This document shows, in pieces, positions 6,882 through 14,653 of a stretch of 45,007 nt of DNA (position 1 is its first letter; each line of letters begins with the position of its first letter). Made by a program: the position numbers and the translations under genes. Origin of the DNA: Anaerolineae bacterium (lineage in GTDB: Bacteria > Pseudomonadota > Alphaproteobacteria > DSM-16000 > Inquilinaceae); assembly GCA_028285185.1 (NCBI GenBank), contig JANQQD010000222.1, forward strand, positions 1 to 45,007, read 5' to 3'. Below the pieces are notes generated by a model. It ran no database searches. It was given only the letters and a program-made list of their open reading frames with translations, and was not told where the DNA came from.

Positions 6882-7361
6882 TCAGCGGCTGCCTGCCGGC
6901 GAGGCCAGCGACTTGTGGATTGCATGGCCAGCCCTCCCCGCCCCAATCAGCAGCGAGGTTCCGGCCCCAAAGAGCGCTTCGCGCCGGGCGGCTTCCGCCC
7001 GGTACCTCAGCCGATCAGCTTCGGCCAGATAGTCACCCGCCTCCACCTCGCCGGCATACCGGGCTGTCAATGCGTCCAGCTCAACGCTCGCAGCCGTGTC
7101 TCCCAGCACGTCCAGCGGTGTGCCTTCCGCTGTGACGCCGGACGCGGAGAAAGCTGCGCGTTGCTGGCCCAGCGCCCGGGCGCCGGCATCGCGGATGCGT
7201 CGCGCCTCGGCCGCCGCCTGCTGTCGCGCGATCACTGCGTTACGTTCCGCGACAGTGGCGTTGTATCGGGCTGCGGCGGCCCGGCTGTTCCCCTGTTGAA
7301 TCGTGCCGATCGCACTGGCCACCGTTGAAGCAAACGTTAGCGCGACCGCCCAGTCACACAT
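6882..7361 (-). CDS. Phage internal virion protein (T7 Gp14 / ejectosome-type)
   Basis: The 159-residue protein begins MCDWAVALTFASTVASAIGTI, a short hydrophobic segment. A long Ala/Arg-rich helix follows, with NATVAERNAVIARQQAAAEARR, then ALGQQRAAFSASGVTAEGTPLDVLGDTAASVELDAL and a Gly/Ala-rich C-terminus. This pattern is shared by small podovirus internal virion proteins that enter the host envelope during DNA ejection. The ATG at 7361 has GGAG 9 bases upstream. It lies downstream of the scaffold gene, but the capsid and tail tubular genes normally found between are missing. Confidence 0.65.
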   Translation of the reverse strand: MCDWAVALTFASTVASAIGTIQQGNSRAAAARYNATVAERNAVIARQQAAAEARRIRDAGARALGQQRAAFSASGVTAEGTPLDVLGDTAASVELDALTARYAGEVEAGDYLAEADRLRYRAEAARREALFGAGTSLLIGAGRAGHAIHKSLASPAGSR

Positions 7362-7394
7362 CGCCACTACTCCATGCCGACCTGCTGCGTCATA

Positions 7395-7430
7395 CCGGCG
7401 AGCCAATGAAGGCATTCATTGGCTCGCCGG
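7395..7430. terminator. Perfect 16-bp hairpin
   Basis: CCGGCGAGCCAATGAA is exactly inverted at TTCATTGGCTCGCCGG around a 4-base loop (GGCA). There is no clear U-tract on either strand. It lies between the scaffold gene and the internal virion gene, exactly where a capsid gene would be expected. It may be a surviving late-gene terminator, like the one that follows the T7 capsid gene, or a mobile palindrome. Confidence 0.6.
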
Positions 7431-7544
7431 AAGCGCCATTGAGGCGCCGCGCCCCAGTGAGCACGAAAGCCAAGCGTCCGCAGCGGCGCGCCGGCGATTG
7501 AGGAACACGAAGGCGAGCCACGTCCGTGGCGCGGCAAGGCTCAT
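7419..7544 (-). CDS. Very short coupled ORF after scaffold (doubtful)
   Basis: A 41-codon frame starts with an ATG overlapping the scaffold stop (ATGA arrangement) and begins MSLAAPRTWLAFVFLNRRR. It ends in the perfect hairpin. The product resembles no family I know. It may be the scar left by loss of the capsid gene, or non-coding. Coupling to the scaffold stop is the only positive evidence. Confidence 0.2.
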
Positions 7545-8347
7545 GCACCGACCACGCCCGGATACCCAACCTCATGCAGGCGCCGCCACTTGGCCTTGGC
7601 ATCGGCATGGCCCAGATGGCTCGCATCGGCCAGAGACGCCATGAAACCCGGATCCTGCTTCAGCGATCCGATCTCCGTTCGCGCTTCGGCGGCGCTGGCG
7701 GCAAATCGGCCTTCGCCCTGCCCCACCAGCGTGTCCTCGTCGAAATGCTCTCCGATCCGCGCGAACAGGCGAACCAGGGCCGGACTGCCGATCGATGCTT
7801 CCAGCGCATCAAGCTCCTCCGCGCCGCTGAAGTGCCGGGCGGCGCGGCGCGCCAGCTCCAGCTTGCGGTCGTAGTCCACGCCCCAGTCGTTCCGCAGATC
7901 TTCGTCGAGTTTTGCGTGCGTCCGCTCAATGGCCAAAGCTTGTTGCTGATCTGTCTCCAGCAGGCCGCCGACCCAGCCATCATGCAGCACCCGCGCCTGG
8001 GCGGGGGTCAGGTTGGCCTTGTGGGCAAGGGCGCGGAAGCTGTCTGCTGCGTCCTCCCTGTACCATCCCTTGGGCGCGCTCTGCGGCGGCGCCAGCTCAT
8101 AGCCCTTGGGCTCCTCCGGCGCTCCGAGCTTGCGCATGACGTTGCGGAACCCGTCTTCGTCACCGGCCTTCGGTACGGCGATCCTGTCGCTGCCCACCAA
8201 GCGTTCCAGATGCGCATAGCTCTTGACCACATCGGCCGGATTCTTCCAGCCCTTGGCCGCCACCAGTTCGGCATGCTCACCCAGGTCGGTCGTCCAGTCG
8301 ACATTTGCCTCCTCGGCCCCCATGTCCTCAGGCATCGCGTCGATCAT
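7541..8347 (-). CDS. Prophage scaffold protein
   Basis: The 268-residue acidic, helical protein has the look of podovirus capsid assembly scaffolds. An N-terminal region contains VDWTTDLGEHAELVAAKGW and a KSYAHLERLVG segment. The centre has AHKANLTPAQARVLHDGW, and the C-terminal region is rich in Ala and charged residues. Scaffolds guide shell assembly around the portal and then leave. The ATG at 8347 overlaps the stop of the Bbp19-like gene by four bases. A capsid gene should follow directly and does not; that makes the scaffold an orphan in this window unless the partial capsid at 1-101 serves it. Confidence 0.8.
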   Translation of the reverse strand: MIDAMPEDMGAEEANVDWTTDLGEHAELVAAKGWKNPADVVKSYAHLERLVGSDRIAVPKAGDEDGFRNVMRKLGAPEEPKGYELAPPQSAPKGWYREDAADSFRALAHKANLTPAQARVLHDGWVGGLLETDQQQALAIERTHAKLDEDLRNDWGVDYDRKLELARRAARHFSGAEELDALEASIGSPALVRLFARIGEHFDEDTLVGQGEGRFAASAAEARTEIGSLKQDPGFMASLADASHLGHADAKAKWRRLHEVGYPGVVGA

Positions 8348-8625
8348 TGATCACTCCTTTCCATCAACTCCGACAGGCGCTCGGGCTGCAGCGCCAGCAT
8401 GTCCTGCAGATGCAGCCACACCGCCCGCTTGCCCTCGTTGAAGGCCGTACCGTGCGGGTCGCCCGGCACCACGCTCGACTGCGTGGCGCAGCAGATCTGA
8501 GCCAAGTCGGCTAGCACCAGGCGGGCGGCAGCATCATCAGGCGCCAGTTGCCGGCGGTAGGCGGCCGCTACGTCGGCTGCTTCTCGCGCCCATGTGCGCC
8601 TCAACCAGCTTGGCCCGCTAAGCAC
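8344..8625 (-). CDS. Bbp19-like phage protein
   Basis: The 93-residue product contains a region with YRRQLAPDDAAARLVLADLA and ends with PGDPHGTAFNEGKRAVWLHL plus an acidic tail. This matches the small conserved protein found between portal and scaffold in Bordetella BPP-1-type podoviruses (Bbp19). Its role is not established. The likely start is a GTG at 8625, overlapping the end of the portal gene (stop at 8618). Its stop overlaps the scaffold ATG. It is therefore embedded in a translationally coupled late operon. Confidence 0.75.
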   Translation of the reverse strand: MLSGPSWLRRTWAREAADVAAAYRRQLAPDDAAARLVLADLAQICCATQSSVVPGDPHGTAFNEGKRAVWLHLQDMLALQPERLSELMERSDQ

Positions 8626-10297
8626 CGGCCTGGCCCACTGCACCGGCAATGCCTTGAACCAGCTCTGCCCCGCCCTCGGTCGCGGCCAGGCGCTGTGCGG
8701 CGCCGGCACCTTGTTCGGCCATCTGTGCTGCCTGCTGCAGCATGGCCATCTGCTGTTGAGCGGCCTGCGCCTCGGCCCGCTGCTGGCGCAGCTCGGCCAC
8801 CTCTTGCTCCCCACGCAGGATCACGGCCGGCGCTCCCCAAGCCTCGGCCAGGCGCCGCGCCAGCGTATCGGGATCGAAGTTGTCCATCACCGTGGGGGCG
8901 ATCTGGGCCAGCGGCGCAATGCTCTCCAGCGCCCGCAGCATCGCCTGCCCATCCGCCGCCTTCTGCGCCTTGGCCAGGGGCGAGACATAGTCGACCTTCA
9001 GTTCGCGCCCTTCCAGCTCCGGCGGCGGCTCCGGCAGCTGCCGGTTGCGCTGCATCACGGCGAACACCCGGTCGATCAGCGGATCCAGAAACTCCGCCTG
9101 CAACCGGCCCAGATGCGGTCCCAGCAGGCGCAGCTTCTCCTCCTGCCGGGCCATCACTTCGGTCGCCGTCATGTCGGCGCGGCCGACCATCTGCATCAGC
9201 GAGAAATAGAAAGCCTCGCGGATCGCCCCGCGCCGCTGCTCCTCCATCTCCAGGCCGATATCGACGCGCGTGCCGGTCAACAGCGGCTGCACCAGTGGCC
9301 GGCCATCCTGGTTCACGCCGCCGAAATTGACGCTGCCCGGATAAAGCCGCATCGGCCGATAGACGCCGTCGTCGAACGCGATCAGTGGTGGATTCACCGC
9401 CTTGTGCGCCGCCTCGATGGTGCTGCGCGCCATCTGGTTCAGCATCTTTACGTCAGCGAGCGCCAGCATCGCCGGTGAGCGGCCATAGATCTCGCCGGCA
9501 GCCGTCGACCAGCGCGGCACCTGGAACGGAAATTCCGCAAAACCGCCCCGCCGCAGAACCTTGCGCCCGGTCACATCGACATAGAGTGAGGCCCAGGGCT
9601 TGCCTCGCGCCGCCTTCCCGCGCTCCGCCTTGTCGTCCACCTCCTCGGCCGGCAAGACGGCATGCAGGAACGGAAAGGCGCGGTCAGGCTGCTTCTCAGC
9701 CGCATCCCGCAGCTTTCCCTCCAGTTGTCCGTCGCCGAAACGCTGCACCGCCTGGCGCGCCGTCATCTGGAAGCTGCGGAAGACGGTATCGACGGTTCCC
9801 GCGTCATCCTCGGCCACGCAGGTTTCAGCCAGCGGCCGGGTGGAAAACCGCAGATATCCCTCCCCGATCACGTCCTCGCTGTAGAAGACGCCGGTGCCGA
9901 AGGTCGCAAGATCGGCATAGAGCTCGAATACGCGGGCATAGAACTGCCCTCCATTGTGGGCAAACAGGCTACGCATGTGGTCCGCTGCCAGCTCCAGCCA
10001 CTCCTTGACCGGCTGAAAACCCGCCAGATCGGGATCGTCGACGGTCAGCGCGAACCACTGATTGGCGGCGTTGGTGACCATGCCCCACAGGCCGGCGGCC
10101 AGACCTTCGACCGCCTGGCCTGGCGTGCCGTCGTAGATCTCGCGGCTGCGCTTCTCCCCCGGCGATCGCGGGCCGGTGAAGTCGGCCCGCAGCGGGCGTA
10201 CGAAGTCCGCCAGCTCCTGCCAATGGGCCTCCCAGGTGCCGCGTACTGCCTTCAATTCGCCGTGACGCCGGACCAGCTCATGCGCCAGGTCGTCCAT
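8618..10297 (-). CDS. Portal (head-tail connector) protein
   Basis: The 559-residue protein carries the podovirus head-tail connector pattern. The N-terminus MDDLAHELVRRHGELKAVR leads into WEAHWQELADFVRPLRADF. Next comes GTPGQAVEGLAAGLWGMVTN, followed by FSTRPLAETCVAEDDAGTVD and GRSPAMLALADVKMLNQMAR. The C-terminal 100 residues are rich in Gln and Ala (AQQQMAMLQQAAQMAEQG). It forms the dodecameric ring through which DNA enters and leaves the capsid. The ATG at 10297 shares one base with the preceding stop (TGATG) and is preceded by GGGGAAGGGG. The length is normal for the family and no disruption is seen. Confidence 0.9.
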   Translation of the reverse strand: MDDLAHELVRRHGELKAVRGTWEAHWQELADFVRPLRADFTGPRSPGEKRSREIYDGTPGQAVEGLAAGLWGMVTNAANQWFALTVDDPDLAGFQPVKEWLELAADHMRSLFAHNGGQFYARVFELYADLATFGTGVFYSEDVIGEGYLRFSTRPLAETCVAEDDAGTVDTVFRSFQMTARQAVQRFGDGQLEGKLRDAAEKQPDRAFPFLHAVLPAEEVDDKAERGKAARGKPWASLYVDVTGRKVLRRGGFAEFPFQVPRWSTAAGEIYGRSPAMLALADVKMLNQMARSTIEAAHKAVNPPLIAFDDGVYRPMRLYPGSVNFGGVNQDGRPLVQPLLTGTRVDIGLEMEEQRRGAIREAFYFSLMQMVGRADMTATEVMARQEEKLRLLGPHLGRLQAEFLDPLIDRVFAVMQRNRQLPEPPPELEGRELKVDYVSPLAKAQKAADGQAMLRALESIAPLAQIAPTVMDNFDPDTLARRLAEAWGAPAVILRGEQEVAELRQQRAEAQAAQQQMAMLQQAAQMAEQGAGAAQRLAATEGGAELVQGIAGAVGQAGA

Positions 10298-10596
10298 CAC
10301 CCCTTCCCCAGGCGCACGGCGACGCTGCCGCTGGTATGACCGCCGGCCTTGATGCCGATGCGCAGGAACCCTGTCTCATCGCCGTCATACGACGTTTCGA
10401 TGTCGCTGGTATGGGCCGACACATCGCGCCAGTTGGTGCCGTCCAGCATGCGCTGCAGCGTCACCGTGCCGTTGAACGCGGACCCCGCGACGCTGACGGA
10501 AACCCGCTCAAGCTGCTGAACCACCAGCGGGTCCGTCCAGCTGTCAGCGGTGTTCAAGGTCGCGGCGACTGCGCCGCGGGTTGCCGGCTTGGCCAT
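10297..10596 (-). CDS. Conserved small phage structural protein, unknown role
   Basis: The 99-residue protein begins MAKPATRGAVAATLNTADSW and looks like a small beta-sandwich, with alternating hydrophobic strands and Gly turns (VSVSVAGSAFNGTVTLQRML, then ETGFLRIGIKAGGHTSGSVA). Proteins of this size occur beside the portal in podoviruses and may be head decoration or head-fibre-like proteins, but I cannot assign it. GGGAG lies about 10 bases before the ATG. Its stop overlaps the portal start. Confidence 0.65.
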   Translation of the reverse strand: MAKPATRGAVAATLNTADSWTDPLVVQQLERVSVSVAGSAFNGTVTLQRMLDGTNWRDVSAHTSDIETSYDGDETGFLRIGIKAGGHTSGSVAVRLGKG

Positions 10597-10600
10597 GGCG

Positions 10601-10804
10601 TCATTCTCCCAGCAGGGTCTTGCGGCCGACCGGCGCGGCCGTCAGATCGCCGCGGCCGCCGGTCAGGATGGTGGAGGCTCGGCCCGCAGCAGCGCTGCGC
10701 CGGCGGCGTTCCTCCAGCGCGGCCTGCTGCACGGCCGCGTCATCGCGTGTCGGCGGCGGTGGAGGCGGCGGTGGGGGCGGTTTCGGTGAGCTGAAGATGC
10801 ACAT
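10601..10804 (-). CDS. Small phage protein with ten-proline run
   Basis: The 67-residue product starts MCIFSSPKP, then has a run of ten prolines and the tail GRASTILTGGRGDLTAAPVGRKTLLGE. A Met-Cys start, poly-Pro linker and a C-terminal TLLG motif are shared by small proteins next to the portal in many podoviruses. The ATG at 10804 has an excellent GAGGAG ribosome-binding site, and the gene overlaps the end of the Gp13-like gene in another frame. Ten consecutive prolines should make translation depend on EF-P. Its function is unknown. Confidence 0.7.
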   Translation of the reverse strand: MCIFSSPKPPPPPPPPPPTRDDAAVQQAALEERRRRSAAAGRASTILTGGRGDLTAAPVGRKTLLGE

Positions 10805-11288
10805 GGCTCCTCGTCCAGGCGTATGTGATGAAGGCTTCGTTGTTGCGTCCCTCGTCTGCGTGGACGCCTTCGGTCCGCGCGCCGAGATGTTTGAGCCAGC
10901 GGTGCGCCGTGTGATGGGTGGCCATTGACCGAACCTCGCAGCGCCGGCACCCAAGCCCGACCAGCAGGGGCATCGCCACCTCGCGCACAAAGCGCGTGAC
11001 CGGGCGCGCGACCGTCGGCCACTCGTCGGTGGCGAACATCATCGCAGACCACCGCCCCGGCCAAAGCTCCACCGCGCCGAACACCGCCACGGGCCGCTCG
11101 CGCCCGGCGGACCAAGCGCGTCCGCAAGCCCTGACGGCCGCGGTCAGCTCCAGGGCCAGCGCGGCAGGGTCCTTCTCCCAACGGCATGCGAAGATCTCCC
11201 GCGCATCGTCAGCGCGCATGTTCAGTGCCACGTATGTGGCCGCATCAAACCCGAGCGGACGGATCCATGCCTCAGTCACTGCGGACAT
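10740..11288 (-). CDS. Phage Gp13-like (GNAT-fold) protein
   Basis: The 182-residue protein starts MSAVTEAWIRPLGFDAATYV. It contains WPGRWSAMMFATDEWPTVARP and RCEVRSMATHHTAHRWLKHLGA, the pattern of the T7 Gp13-like acetyltransferase-fold family (formerly DUF2833). In T7 the protein is needed for virion maturation without proven enzymatic activity. The ATG overlaps the end of the large terminase gene by 17 bases. Assigned from pattern and gene position. Confidence 0.65.
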   Translation of the reverse strand: MSAVTEAWIRPLGFDAATYVALNMRADDAREIFACRWEKDPAALALELTAAVRACGRAWSAGRERPVAVFGAVELWPGRWSAMMFATDEWPTVARPVTRFVREVAMPLLVGLGCRRCEVRSMATHHTAHRWLKHLGARTEGVHADEGRNNEAFITYAWTRSHVHLQLTETAPTAASTAADTR

Positions 11289-12585
11289 CCTCTGGGTCCG
11301 TCGAAGGATCTCCGCCGAAGTCCAGCGGCGAATAGCCGACGATTGCCCGTGCCGGCGGCGTTGCTGTGCTGTCTTCGCGCCGCGTCACCGCGCCATATCG
11401 AAACGCATCCGCGGCGTGCGAGGCCCAGTTGTGAAGGGGTGTCGTCTTGAACGTGCCAAGCCGGTCGTCATAGTCCGTCCGGTATTGACGCAACGCGTCC
11501 AGCCCCCGTGCACAGCGCTCAGCATCGAACCAGCAGCGCGGCAACAGCAGGCGGACTGCGTTGATCCCGTCTTCCACCGACTGCTGACGCGCGACGGTCG
11601 CGCGCAGGCCCAGGCTGGCGAGCGTCTCCACGCGGCTCCGCCCCGTGCCGAGCTCGCGCACCTTGGCGTCATGCGGCAGGATGTGGCGTCCATACACGTA
11701 AGCGCGCTCGCCCAAGACCTTGGCATAGTGGTCCAGTCCCACGCCGCTTGCCTCGTAATAGTCGATCAGGCGTACCTCACGGCCGACGGACTGCGCGAAC
11801 CAGATGGCTGTCGCATCGTCGATGCCCAGATCCCACCACGTGTCCACCGGCGTGGCGGACTCCCACGGCACGCGGGTGATCCGGTCCGCCGCTTCCGCAG
11901 CGGCCATCTCGCGCCCGTAATAGGCACCCTGTATGGCGACCTGGAACGAGCACTCGAACTCCTGCGCGAACTGCTCCGGTGTCATTTGCCGGCGCGCCGC
12001 CTCCAGCTCCGCCGCCGGGATGATCCCCGTCTCGCTGGCGCGGTAGAGGGCGGCGTGCCAGTCCGCGTCGCGCTCGGCAGCGGTATAGACTTCCCAGAAC
12101 TGGTTTCGCCCCTTGGGCGTGCCGATGAAGATCGCACCGCCCTTCCGGTCGGCGAGCGCTGGGCGGATCACCTCGCCCCACAGTCCCGGCCGCATCTGGG
12201 CGTATTCGTCCAGCACCACCCAGTCCAGATAGAGGCCGCGCAGGCTGTCAGGATTGTCAGCGCCGTAAAGCGTGATGCGCGCCCCTCCGGGCAGGTCGAC
12301 CCGCAATTCCGCTTCGCGCACACGGCGGCGGGGAACGGCGACGGTGTAGGCCTTGAGGTAATCCCAGGCGACCGCTTTGGCCTGGCGATAGAACGGCGCG
12401 ATGTAAGCCAGCCGAGGCTTCGACACGCCCGCCGACCCGAGCCTCAGCGCGCGGTCGATCAACTCATTGACGCACAGCACCGTCTTGCCAAAGCGGCGAT
12501 GGCAGACCAGCACGTTGAAGCGCTTCAGCGCGCGGTGCACCTCGGCCTGATGCTGCCGCGGCCGATAGCCGGTATCGATACGCAT
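11272..12585 (-). CDS. Terminase large subunit
   Basis: The 437-residue protein starts MRIDTGYRPRQHQAEVHRAL. A Walker A-like motif CHRRFGKT (residues 28-35) follows, then a Walker B-type DWVVLDEYAQM and a C-terminal nuclease region with DTWWDLGIDDATAIW, typical of T7-like packaging ATPases/nucleases. It pumps and cuts phage DNA. The ATG at 12585 is chosen because it matches the family N-terminus; upstream in-frame codons run through the hairpin at 12674-12705 and are unlikely to be translated. Intact length and motifs suggest this gene is functional. Confidence 0.92.
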   Translation of the reverse strand: MRIDTGYRPRQHQAEVHRALKRFNVLVCHRRFGKTVLCVNELIDRALRLGSAGVSKPRLAYIAPFYRQAKAVAWDYLKAYTVAVPRRRVREAELRVDLPGGARITLYGADNPDSLRGLYLDWVVLDEYAQMRPGLWGEVIRPALADRKGGAIFIGTPKGRNQFWEVYTAAERDADWHAALYRASETGIIPAAELEAARRQMTPEQFAQEFECSFQVAIQGAYYGREMAAAEAADRITRVPWESATPVDTWWDLGIDDATAIWFAQSVGREVRLIDYYEASGVGLDHYAKVLGERAYVYGRHILPHDAKVRELGTGRSRVETLASLGLRATVARQQSVEDGINAVRLLLPRCWFDAERCARGLDALRQYRTDYDDRLGTFKTTPLHNWASHAADAFRYGAVTRREDSTATPPARAIVGYSPLDFGGDPSTDPEDVRSD

Positions 12586-12673
12586 GCAAACCTGTCGCTG
12601 TTGCGGAAGATCAAGCCGGCTGCCGCCAGCAAACATCCGGCCGCCGCATCGACTGAGGCACCGAGCACGAAAA

Positions 12674-12705
12674 CGCCCGCTCACGGACCCAGGTCCGGGC
12701 GGGCG
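12674..12705 (-). terminator. Bulged hairpin with U-tract on the minus strand
   Basis: An outer stem CGCCCG/CGGGCG and an inner stem CGGACC/GGTCCG form a bulged hairpin. On the minus strand it is followed by TTTTCG. It lies about 90 bases upstream of the large terminase start, mirroring the hairpin at 1345-1371. It probably ends or attenuates transcription coming from the small terminase gene. Confidence 0.6.
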
Positions 12706-12763
12706 CAATCTGCATCAAGGTGTCGGTATTGATGGGCGCCAGCCAAAAGACAGGCGCGCAATC

Positions 12764-12830
12764 CCTCATCGTCTTAGCCAAAGTGTCCAAATTGGCTCAA
12801 TTTGTCCAGATTTATTTCCTATGACCATTG
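12764..12830. repeat. TGTCCA paired element, right copy
   Basis: TGTCCA half-sites at 12784-12789 and 12803-12808 are 19 bp apart and flank AAATTG-GCT-CAATTT, a palindrome different in sequence from that of the left copy but in the same place. CTCATCGTCTT lies on one side and TTTATTTCCTAT-n3-CATTG on the other; both are also present at 1434-1499. It sits between the small and large terminase genes. Confidence 0.65.
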
Positions 12831-12874
12831 TGTTACGGACGCCGCTCGCGCTAGGCTGGCGCGCTCGCCGGCTG

Positions 12875-13165
12875 TCAGGCTTCCGGCGCCGCATCGTCCG
12901 GGCTTCGGTCGATCCCGGTGACGACCTCGAACGACGCATCCTCTACTTCGGTCTTACCGGCCCCGGTGGCCATAGCCTTTCCCCATCCTCGCTCCAACAG
13001 GGCGTTGGCGGCGGCGATGCGCACGGTTTCCTTGTCGCTGGTCCGGGCGATCTCGGCGAGCGTCTCGATCGCCAGCTTCGTATGCTTGCGGGCCAGTTCC
13101 TGCACCTCAGCCATGTTGCGGCTCCGCCCACGGCGGCTCAGCGCACGTTTGTTGGTCTCAGTCAT
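12875..13165 (-). CDS. Terminase small subunit
   Basis: The 96-residue protein begins MTETNKRALSRRGRSRN. It has helices MAEVQELARKHTKLAIETLA and RIAAANALLERGWGKAMATG, then an acidic tail. Short proteins with this repeat-like helical layout precede the large terminase in many podoviruses. The gene lies directly upstream of the large terminase gene in the same direction, separated by about 290 bases that hold a TGTCCA element and a hairpin. The ATG at 13165 was chosen by similarity of the N-terminus; the ribosome-binding site is weak. Confidence 0.75.
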   Translation of the reverse strand: MTETNKRALSRRGRSRNMAEVQELARKHTKLAIETLAEIARTSDKETVRIAAANALLERGWGKAMATGAGKTEVEDASFEVVTGIDRSPDDAAPEA

Positions 13166-13964
13166 GTCTGCATTTGGTCCCGTCTGTCTGCTCGGATGCG
13201 AGCCGGAGCCGCGTGACAACAGGCGAATCCGGCCTGTGCAGGCCAAGGATCAAGATCCTGAAAGGAAAAGGGGCCCGGGGGACGGCGCCGGCAACCGGAT
13301 CGACGTTCCCATCCTGCTATGGACTGCCAAGCTGACAGCCCCATCCGCTTCCCGAGCGTGCGCCTGCAGGGCCACGAGATGCCTCGCATTCCGGCCTGTT
13401 GGCCGGGCACTGTCCGGCCACATCGGCAAACCCAAATTGCGCACCTAGCCTGCGGCCAGCGTTACTGCAAAAGTGCCAGAAATCAGTCCGATTGTCCAGA
13501 ACAAAGTCCTAGAAACAGTCATTTACGTCGTCCGAGGTGAAAGTGCTGTCGGTGCGGCCCCGTGTATGATCGGGTCCCACGCTGAGGCCGGTGACCACAA
13601 TCACTGCGACGGCTGCCAAACCACGTCCAAAGTGCCCTCAAGACAAGCGGCAAAGATCCTCGTTTCCGCAAGGAAGGCAAAGATGATGCCCACAACACGG
13701 CCGAAGCGCTCCATCCGAGATGTCAAAACGGCATCCAAGGTTCTCATTGCCCGCCACGGTCCAAAGGCCATCCGTGCGCTGCCGAAGATCGTAAAGAGCG
13801 TCAAGCGAACCGCTGCCATGGGACCCAGGGTCTCCGTCACGTCCACCATGCCAGGCGTTAAAGACAAGAGGCGCCGCTAGACGGCCACCACGAAACAAAA
13901 GACCGGCGCGAGGCGTCGACCTGGCACAAGCAGTGCAGTTGTGATCACTGAAGAGAGAGTTGCA
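13166..13964. other. Prophage intergenic stretch without a secure gene
   Basis: About 800 bases upstream of the small terminase gene. It contains the third TGTCCA element (13467-13512). At 13601-13880 frames are open on both strands: a hydrophobic 82-88-residue frame on minus, and a basic frame on plus ending at 13880 with LIARHGPKAIRALPKIVKS. Third-position GC is similar in both frames and neither has a good ribosome-binding site, so I do not choose between them. 13250-13440 shows nothing recognisable. Confidence 0.4.
13467..13512. repeat. TGTCCA paired element, third (diverged) copy
   Basis: A diverged half-site TGCCAG at 13474 and an intact TGTCCA at 13493-13498 again have 19-bp spacing, around AATC-AGTCC-GATT. 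TCCTA follows as in the other copies. It lies about 300 bases upstream of the small terminase start on the minus strand. Confidence 0.45.
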
Positions 13965-14444
13965 ATGAAGGCCGGTTCCCAGCCGCATGGAAACAAGTCA
14001 TCCAACAGGCTGGTCATCACCCTGGCCATCGTCGTCGGTAGCCTGGGGCTGGCAGCGTCTCAGTTCGACTGGCGATCCGAAACCCAGCGCCTGATTGATG
14101 AGATCGACAGGCACGCCCTCCAAAGGGGCGACAGCACCGCTGCCCATAATCACCTGATCCCGGCCGATCTGGACCAGCGTGATCCTTCGCACGAATTCAT
14201 CCAGGATCACTCGCCGCAGATCGATGGCGAAGAGACCACGATGACGAGCTACTATCTGAGCAGCGGCCTGACGGTCGGCAGATTTTCGTATGATGGCCAT
14301 GTCTGGGGATATCTGCTGACCACCGAGAGCGGCTCGGTGGCCATTGTCGATAGCAACCGTGACGGCGACTACGACCGGATGTACCGCGCCAACGAACCGA
14401 TCTACATCCCCAACTGGATCGTTGCCATTGCGGGAGGCGCGTAG
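13965..14444 (+). CDS. Membrane-anchored hypothetical protein
   Basis: The 159-residue product starts MKAGSQPHGNKSSNRLV and has one hydrophobic segment at about 17-32 (VITLAIVVGSLGLAAS), so it is probably a signal anchor with the rest in the periplasm. Near the C-terminus VDSNRDGDYDRMY resembles a calcium-binding D-x-N-x-D-G loop. The ATG at 13965 follows GAGAGAG by about 5 bases, better than the GTG at 13941. It reads opposite to the phage structural genes, so it may be a lysogenic-conversion gene. No family recognised. Confidence 0.6.
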   Translation: MKAGSQPHGNKSSNRLVITLAIVVGSLGLAASQFDWRSETQRLIDEIDRHALQRGDSTAAHNHLIPADLDQRDPSHEFIQDHSPQIDGEETTMTSYYLSSGLTVGRFSYDGHVWGYLLTTESGSVAIVDSNRDGDYDRMYRANEPIYIPNWIVAIAGGA

Positions 14445-14653
14445 CCCGACACGGTACCAGCCGCGATCAAGCCTCCAAACCGACGATAACTGAGGTTACA
14501 ACTGGGGTCAGGTCTTTCATTATCATATCCGCGTAAACTTCTGTCAATCCGCCCTTTTCCTGACATGCCGGCAAATGACCTTGATGCCTCTACGGCGAAC
14601 GGACTGCCTTGGCGAACAGACTAAGACGGCCGGCCGCGCAAAAGCGCTGAGTC

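Noticed and set aside
13162..13444. Short minus-strand open frames upstream of the small terminase gene
   Set aside because: They have no ribosome-binding site and no family resemblance, and their composition suggests chance frames.
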